Below, in pieces: positions 12,736 through 16,948 of a DNA stretch of 16,948 nt. The notes below the pieces were generated by a model. It made no database searches. It saw nothing but the letters and a program-made list of their open reading frames with translations, and was not told the DNA's origin. The stretch is from Chloroflexota bacterium (GTDB lineage Bacteria; Chloroflexota; Anaerolineae; B4-G1), in contig DSAR01000324.1 in the NCBI GenBank assembly GCA_011046405.1, positions 1 to 16,948 of the forward strand, written 5' to 3'. Made by a program: the position numbers and the translations under genes. Position 1 is the stretch's first letter, and every line of letters starts with the position of its first letter.

Positions 12736-13854
12736 TCACTCCACGACGTATTGTACGCCCGGTTCGCGGGCCACGATGTACTTCATACCGCCCACCTGAC
12801 GCACCAGACCTTTCAATTCCATCATGGCCAACGTGCTGGTCACCTGGGCGATGGGCATCGCCACCTGCCGCTGCAGGTCGTCCACGTGAAGCGGCTCGAC
12901 CGAGAGTTTTTCCAATAACGCGGCCTCGGTCTCGTCGGTCGGAAGCAACTGCTGCGCCGCTGCCTGCTCGGCCACCATCGTCAAATTCAACTCTTCCAAA
13001 ATATCCTCAGGGATCAGCACCGGCTTGGCCCCATCCTGGATGAGCACGTTCGTCCCGGCGCTCCCCTTGGCCAGGATAGAGCCCGGCACGGCGAAAACGT
13101 CCCGCCCCTGCTCGGCCGCGTAGTCGGCAGTGATCAACGCGCCGCTCCGCTGCCCGGCCTCTACCACCAGCACCCCCATGCTCAACCCGCTGATGATGCG
13201 ATTGCGCGGGGGGAAATTCCGCCCCTCCGGCCTCGTCCCCAGCGGGTAGTCACTGATCAAGGCGCCGTTGGCCTCGATCTCGCGGGCCAACTTCCGGTGT
13301 TCCGGCGGGTAGACGTGATCGATGCCACAGCCAAATACGGCGATCGTCCGTCCGCCGCTCTCCAACGCCGCCCTATGGGCCTCGGCGTCGATCCCGCGCG
13401 CCATCCCGCTGACGACGGTAATCCCATTGCGCGCCAGGGCGCCCGTGAGCCGCCGGGTCACCTCTTTCCCATAGACCGACGCCCGGCGGGTGCCGATGAC
13501 GGCCACGGCCCAGGCATCCGTCTCGGTCAACGTACCCTTGACGTACAGCACCGGGGGCGGCGCGTGAATCTCCAGCAATAGGCGCGGATACGCAGGAGAT
13601 TCCCACGTCAGCACGCGAGCGCCCTCATCCTCGATTCGGGCCAACACCTCGTCCAGGTCGAGCGACGAGCGGGCGGCCAACAGGCTCTCCAATGATCGCC
13701 GGTCCAATCCGGCGCTGCGCAACGCCATCGACGGGGCGCGCCAGGCACTTTCCAAATCGCCGAAATAATCCAACAGCGCTCGCACTCGCGTGGGGCCAAT
13801 GCCTCGCACGACGTTGAAGCCAACCCAATATCGCAGATCCGCCTGCTCTAGCAC
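12736..13854 (-). CDS. dprA: DNA-processing protein DprA/Smf
   Basis: 372 residues from the chosen start. In transformable bacteria DprA binds incoming single-stranded DNA and loads RecA. Residues 8-50 hold helix-hairpin-helix-like 'VRGIGPTRVRALLDYFGD'. The Rossmann core spans about 85-290 with GTRRAS (121-126), SGMARGIDAEAH (149-160), FPPRNRIISGLS (214-225) and GTNVLIQDGA (267-276). Residues 308-362 are the winged helix ('EPLHVDDLQRQVAMPIAQVTS'). GTG at 13854 was chosen because AAGGGGGAG sits just upstream. A TTG at 13872 overlaps the rimM stop (TTGA) and would add six residues; it is the alternative. Competence itself cannot be concluded from this gene alone. Confidence 0.93.
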   Translation of the reverse strand: MLEQADLRYWVGFNVVRGIGPTRVRALLDYFGDLESAWRAPSMALRSAGLDRRSLESLLAARSSLDLDEVLARIEDEGARVLTWESPAYPRLLLEIHAPPPVLYVKGTLTETDAWAVAVIGTRRASVYGKEVTRRLTGALARNGITVVSGMARGIDAEAHRAALESGGRTIAVFGCGIDHVYPPEHRKLAREIEANGALISDYPLGTRPEGRNFPPRNRIISGLSMGVLVVEAGQRSGALITADYAAEQGRDVFAVPGSILAKGSAGTNVLIQDGAKPVLIPEDILEELNLTMVAEQAAAQQLLPTDETEAALLEKLSVEPLHVDDLQRQVAMPIAQVTSTLAMMELKGLVRQVGGMKYIVAREPGVQYVVE

Positions 13855-13868
13855 GATCTCCCCCTTCT

Positions 13869-14471
13869 TCAAGTCTCGTCCAGCGGCTCTTTATCCACCA
13901 GGGTGCCCGGCAATGGGCGGACCACCATACGCTTGGCCACTGTGTCGAACTCGAGCACCACGCCCTCGATAGCTGGCAGGAGAATCTCGCCCAGGGGACC
14001 GTGTACCACGTATACGTCGTTGGCGCCGGTTTCCAGGACCTCCACGATCTGCCCCAGGCACTCGCCCGCCTCCGTTTCGACTTGCGCCCCTAGGAGCTGG
14101 AAGAGATAATACTCACCCTCTTCCAACGGCGCCGCCTCCTCGGTCGGAATTTGCACCCACATATCCCGCAGGGTTTCGGCGGCCTCCCGATCCTGGCATT
14201 CTTTCAATTTCAACAGAACGATGCGCTGATGAAAGCGCGCCGATTCCACAGTGTAGCGCTCTGCGACGTCCGGGGTATCCGGATGTGACAGGTAGAAAAA
14301 AGCGTGTTCGATCAATCGGTCGGGATAGGCGGTGACAATCTCAACGCGGATCTCTCCCCGCACTCCGTGAGGTTTCAGCACTCTCCCGACCAACAAATAG
14401 TGAGGCCCAGGCGCTTGCGCTTCCCCTGAGCCCCATCCATCGGCGTTGTTGCTTTTTGCCGAAGCGCTCAT
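13869..14471 (-). CDS. rimM: Ribosome maturation factor RimM
   Basis: 200 residues; binds S19 and helps mature the 30S head. After a 24-residue low-complexity leader, 'YLLVGRVLKPHGVRGEIRVEI' (25-45) opens the RimM beta-barrel domain. 'EYYLFQLLGAQVETEAGECLGQIVEVLETGANDVYVV' (from about 119) is the PRC-barrel half, ending in 'EILLPAIEGVVLEFD'. The length is slightly above the usual ~170-180 because of the leader. Its ATG overlaps the khpA stop as TAATG (shared base 14471). trmD and rplS, which usually follow rimM, are absent; dprA follows directly. Confidence 0.96.
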   Translation of the reverse strand: MSASAKSNNADGWGSGEAQAPGPHYLLVGRVLKPHGVRGEIRVEIVTAYPDRLIEHAFFYLSHPDTPDVAERYTVESARFHQRIVLLKLKECQDREAAETLRDMWVQIPTEEAAPLEEGEYYLFQLLGAQVETEAGECLGQIVEVLETGANDVYVVHGPLGEILLPAIEGVVLEFDTVAKRMVVRPLPGTLVDKEPLDET

Positions 14472-14728
14472 TACGAAAAGCCTTCGATCACCTCAAGAGT
14501 CACTCGCTTACCCTGTCCGGCAGCACCTACCTGAACGAGCGTACGCATCGCATTCACCGTGCGGCCGCCTTTACCGATGACGCGCCCCATATCCTCGGGA
14601 CCAACCCGTAACTCCAGGGTCAGCGAGTTTTGCCCTTTGATCTCAGACACCGTGACCTGGGATGGATCGTTCACCAGCGACTTGGCCACAAATTCGATCA
14701 ACTCTTTCATCGAAGCGTGAGTACTCAT
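14471..14728 (-). CDS. khpA: KH-domain RNA-binding protein KhpA (YlqC)
   Basis: 85 residues; a single KH domain with the GxxG loop 'VIGKGGRTVNAM' (GKGG at 52-55). Family members bind RNA, often paired with KhpB/Jag, and affect cell elongation and small RNAs. The length is typical. ATG at 14728 has AGGAGG eight nt upstream; a second Met at residue 7 is less well placed. Position between rpsP and rimM is the standard one. Confidence 0.95.
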   Translation of the reverse strand: MSTHASMKELIEFVAKSLVNDPSQVTVSEIKGQNSLTLELRVGPEDMGRVIGKGGRTVNAMRTLVQVGAAGQGKRVTLEVIEGFS

Positions 14729-14938
14729 CCTGTTTCCCTCCTAACCTGGACGAGCCAGAAACAATAAGGAGCCATTGACTAGCAAATTCTTGCTCGCTAT
14801 GCAGTAATTTGATTGGTTAGGCCCTGAAAATAGACGTAGGAAGCAATCAACGCAGACGTTTAGAATTGGAAGTTGACGCCGTGATGCCAACTGTCCTGAT
14901 ACAGTTGGGGGCCCGATATCGCCACACCAGCAGGCGAA
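14729..14938. other. rpsP-khpA spacer with a perfect hairpin
   Basis: 210 bp without a gene, unusually long for this tight operon. CCAACTGT (14887-14894) and ACAGTTGG (14901-14908) form an 8-bp stem with a 6-nt loop. No T-run follows on the minus strand, so it may be a processing or attenuating structure that lowers expression of the genes after rpsP. No clear promoter was found. Confidence 0.5.
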
Positions 14939-15535
14939 TTACGCCTCCGTCTCTTCCTCTTCCACCTCGATTCCTTCGTCTACTTTCTCGTCCTCGTCCT
15001 CGTCCTCGTTCTCATCCTCGTTCTCGTCTTCGTCCTCATCCTCGTTCTCGTCTTCGTGCTCATCCTCGTTCTCGTCTTCGTGCTCACCTGCTTCCTCGTC
15101 GACAGGCTCTACGTCGTCATCCACATCGACTTCGGTGTCAACGATCACGTCTTCAGGCTCTTCAATAGGCTCTTCCACCGTCTCAGCCTCAACCGCTTCA
15201 GGTTGAGGCTCCTGAGGCGGCGCTTCTTGAGCAGCCGCTTCTGCTTCGGCCAACAGGGCGTCTAGATCCTCACCCTGCTTCAAACGCTCGTACCGATCCC
15301 AGATTCCCAGCTTGACGAGCAGACGTTGGACGGCCCTGGTGGGCTGCGCCCCCTCGCTCAACCAATGCAAAGCCCGATCCTCCTGGATCGTCACCGTCTC
15401 GGGCTCGGTCCGTGGGTTATAAAAACCGATCACCTCGAGGAAGCGTCCATCCCGAGGCGAACGAGAATCAGCAACCACGATCCGGAAACTCGGTTGCTTT
15501 TTTGCGCCTACACGGCGCAGTCGAATCTTAACCAT
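14939..15535 (-). CDS. rpsP: Ribosomal protein S16 with a long acidic C-terminal tail
   Basis: 198 residues, small-subunit assembly protein. Residues 1-88 are ordinary S16 (MVKIRLRRVGAKKQPSFRIV, then SPRDGRFLEVIGFYNP and the TRAVQRLLVKLGIWD region). Residues 89-198 are an extension of about 110 residues: first Ala/Glu/Pro-rich, then almost only E, D, N and H from 151 to 182, ending EVEEEETEA. The usual family length is 75-110, so this more than doubles it. ATG at 15533-15535 follows AGGAGG at a short 3-nt spacing; an upstream in-frame TTG at 15550 would overlap that site and is rejected. It is 74 nt after ffh. Confidence 0.95.
   Translation of the reverse strand: MVKIRLRRVGAKKQPSFRIVVADSRSPRDGRFLEVIGFYNPRTEPETVTIQEDRALHWLSEGAQPTRAVQRLLVKLGIWDRYERLKQGEDLDALLAEAEAAAQEAPPQEPQPEAVEAETVEEPIEEPEDVIVDTEVDVDDDVEPVDEEAGEHEDENEDEHEDENEDEDEDENEDENEDEDEDEKVDEGIEVEEEETEA
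15013..15084. repeat. Three tandem 24-bp units encoding the S16 acidic tail
   Basis: Units 15013-15036, 15037-15060 and 15061-15084 begin CATCCTCGTTCTCG and differ at a single base (C or G at unit position 22). Each is eight codons, giving EDEDENED or EHEDENED on the minus strand. Shorter TCCTCG/TTCTCG six-base repeats continue to about 14988. Copy-number changes would keep the reading frame. Confidence 0.9.
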
Positions 15536-15609
15536 AATCCTCCTGTACAAACTCGAAAATAAAAAAAGCCGATCAACTATTCCGAAAATAACTTAGGAGC
15601 GCCTTCAAC

Positions 15610-16938
15610 CTACCCAAACAAGCGCATCATCCCTCGCATGCCATGCTTTCCTTTGCCCATCTGCTTCATCAACTGCTTCATCTGACGGAACTGTTTCAAC
15701 AATGCATTGACCTCTTGAACCGTCGTCCCGCTGCCCCGGGCAATGCGTTTCTTGCGGCTGCCGTTGATGATGCGCGGGTTGCGCCGCTCCGCGGGCGTCA
15801 TCGAAAAGATGATGGCCTCGATGCGCTTGAACTGTTGATCCGTCTCCTCGGGCGAGATGTCCTGCGCCAATCGATTCAAGCCCGGCACCATGCCCAGAAT
15901 CTGACTCAGCGGCCCCATCTGCCGGATCTGCTGGAACTGTTCCAGGAAATCCTCCAGGTCGAAGGAGGCATCGCGTATCTTCTGCTCCATGCGCTGGGCC
16001 TGTTCTTGATCGAAGGCTGTCTCGGCCCGTTCGATCAGGGTCAAGACGTCGCCCATGCCCAGAATCCGAGAGGCCAAGCGGTCGGGATGAAACACCTCCA
16101 ACGCGTCGGTCTTCTCGCCGGTTCCCAAGAACTTGATCGGGACGTTGGCGACGTGCCGCATACTGATAGCGGCGCCGCCCCGCGCATCCCCGTCGATCTT
16201 GGTCAAGATCAACCCGGTCAACCCGATGCGCTCGTGAAAACCCTGGGCGACGTTGACCGCTTGCTGCCCCGTCATCGCGTCTGCCACCAGGAGCGTCTCG
16301 TCCGGATCGACCGTCTTTTTGATCGTCTCCAGCTCTCCCATCATCTCCGGATCGATCTGAATCCGGCCGGCGGTGTCGAGAATGACGACGTCATAACCGC
16401 GCCGGCGGGCCTCACGGACGCCGTTGATGCAAATCTGGGGCGGCGACGACTGCTGACTTTCCGCATACACAGGCAGGTCCAACTGACGCCCCAAAACCTC
16501 CAACTGCGTGATCGCCGCCGGACGGTACGTATCCCCCGCTACCATCAACGGCAAATGGCCGCCTTCGCGGAGGTGCCGCGACAGTTTGGCCACCGTGGTC
16601 GTCTTGCCCGAGCCCTGAAGCCCGACTAACATCAAGACGTGTGGCGGAGACCCCGACAATTTCAGTTTACCCGAATCCCCCAGCGTCTCGATCAACGCCT
16701 GGTGGACGATTTTCACCACCTGCTGGGCGGGGCTCAAACTCTTGGTGATCTCCGCGCCAACAGCCCGCTCACGCACACGAGCGACAAAATCCTTGACGAC
16801 TTTGTAATGGACGTCGGCTTCCAACAGGGCTAACCGGATCTCGCGCAAGACCTCCTCGACGTCAGAATCGCTCAACGTGCCGCGATTTCCCAGACGCTGG
16901 AAGACGGCCTGTAGTTTTTCGGTAAGATTTTCGAACAT
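15610..16938 (-). CDS. ffh: Signal recognition particle protein Ffh (SRP54)
   Basis: 442 residues, complete; the GTPase that with 4.5S RNA delivers ribosomes making membrane proteins to FtsY. The N domain is 1-95. The G domain has the P-loop GLQGSGKTT (106-114), DTYRPAA (136-142), DTAGR (188-192) and TKIDGDARGGA (246-256). The M domain (about 320-442) holds the RNA-binding 'RIARGSGTTVQEVNALLKQF' and a Met-rich end 'MKQLMKQMGKGKHGMRGMMR'. ATG at 16936-16938 is 10 bases from the window edge, so upstream signals are not visible. First visible gene of the ribosomal block. Confidence 0.97.
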   Translation of the reverse strand: MFENLTEKLQAVFQRLGNRGTLSDSDVEEVLREIRLALLEADVHYKVVKDFVARVRERAVGAEITKSLSPAQQVVKIVHQALIETLGDSGKLKLSGSPPHVLMLVGLQGSGKTTTVAKLSRHLREGGHLPLMVAGDTYRPAAITQLEVLGRQLDLPVYAESQQSSPPQICINGVREARRRGYDVVILDTAGRIQIDPEMMGELETIKKTVDPDETLLVADAMTGQQAVNVAQGFHERIGLTGLILTKIDGDARGGAAISMRHVANVPIKFLGTGEKTDALEVFHPDRLASRILGMGDVLTLIERAETAFDQEQAQRMEQKIRDASFDLEDFLEQFQQIRQMGPLSQILGMVPGLNRLAQDISPEETDQQFKRIEAIIFSMTPAERRNPRIINGSRKKRIARGSGTTVQEVNALLKQFRQMKQLMKQMGKGKHGMRGMMRLFG

Positions 16939-16948
16939 TAGACGGAGC

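Noticed and set aside
14987..15084. GA-rich/CT-rich repeats considered as a non-coding regulatory tract
   Set aside because: They are in frame with S16 and keep a 24-bp (8-codon) period, so a coding explanation is sufficient.
15643..16629. 328-codon plus-strand open frame
   Set aside because: It is antisense to ffh; no motif and no ribosome site.

Overview
The window looks like a chromosomal piece of a Chloroflexota bacterium, probably of the Anaerolineae/Caldilineae type. This is inferred, not proven. The grounds are moderately high GC, a compact housekeeping operon ffh-rpsP-khpA-rimM-dprA-manC-topA followed by xerC, a zinc-ribbon fused to the front of TopA, and secreted DUF11/PKD proteins carrying the 'YLPLVMR' motif. 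Nearly everything is encoded on the minus strand; the one convincing plus-strand gene starts at 5065.

Layout. Bases 1-4531 hold a small excisionase-type HTH gene with a secreted DUF11/CARDB protein downstream of it, and then a large secreted PKD/DUF11/beta-propeller protein. The two DUF11 modules are close paralogues. Bases 4700-5060 hold a minus-strand tRNA-His and tRNA-Arg pair with a promoter, a spacer of two competing hairpins and a strong intrinsic terminator. Bases 5065-7382 hold an unrecognised plus-strand protein built from two copies of one domain, a convergent class I methyltransferase, and a two-TM membrane protein with a very clear promoter and terminator. Bases 7383-8225 are repeat-dense and contain three short inverted-repeat elements, each still flanked by an 8-bp target duplication; the last one forms the 3' end of xerC. 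Bases 8198-16938 are the housekeeping block: SRP targeting (Ffh), ribosome assembly (S16, KhpA, RimM), DNA processing (DprA), sugar-nucleotide synthesis (ManC), DNA supercoiling (TopA) and chromosome dimer resolution (Xer).

How the genes work together. From khpA to topA the genes touch or overlap (TAATG, TTGA, gaps of 3-4 nt), so they form a translationally coupled transcription unit ending at an intrinsic terminator after topA. The order matches the Bacillus-type stretch ffh-rpsP-khpA-rimM-(trmD-rplS...)-dprA-topA-(trmFO)-xerC with several genes missing and manC added.

Most novel points: the family of non-autonomous elements with intact 8-bp duplications and shared GTA-N5-TCA ends; the reconstruction of how insertion rewrote the Xer C-terminus; the S16 protein with a ~110-residue acidic tail encoded by a 24-bp tandem repeat; and the duplicated-domain protein at 5065. 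No CRISPR array, defence system, biosynthetic cluster or autonomous transposase gene was seen.
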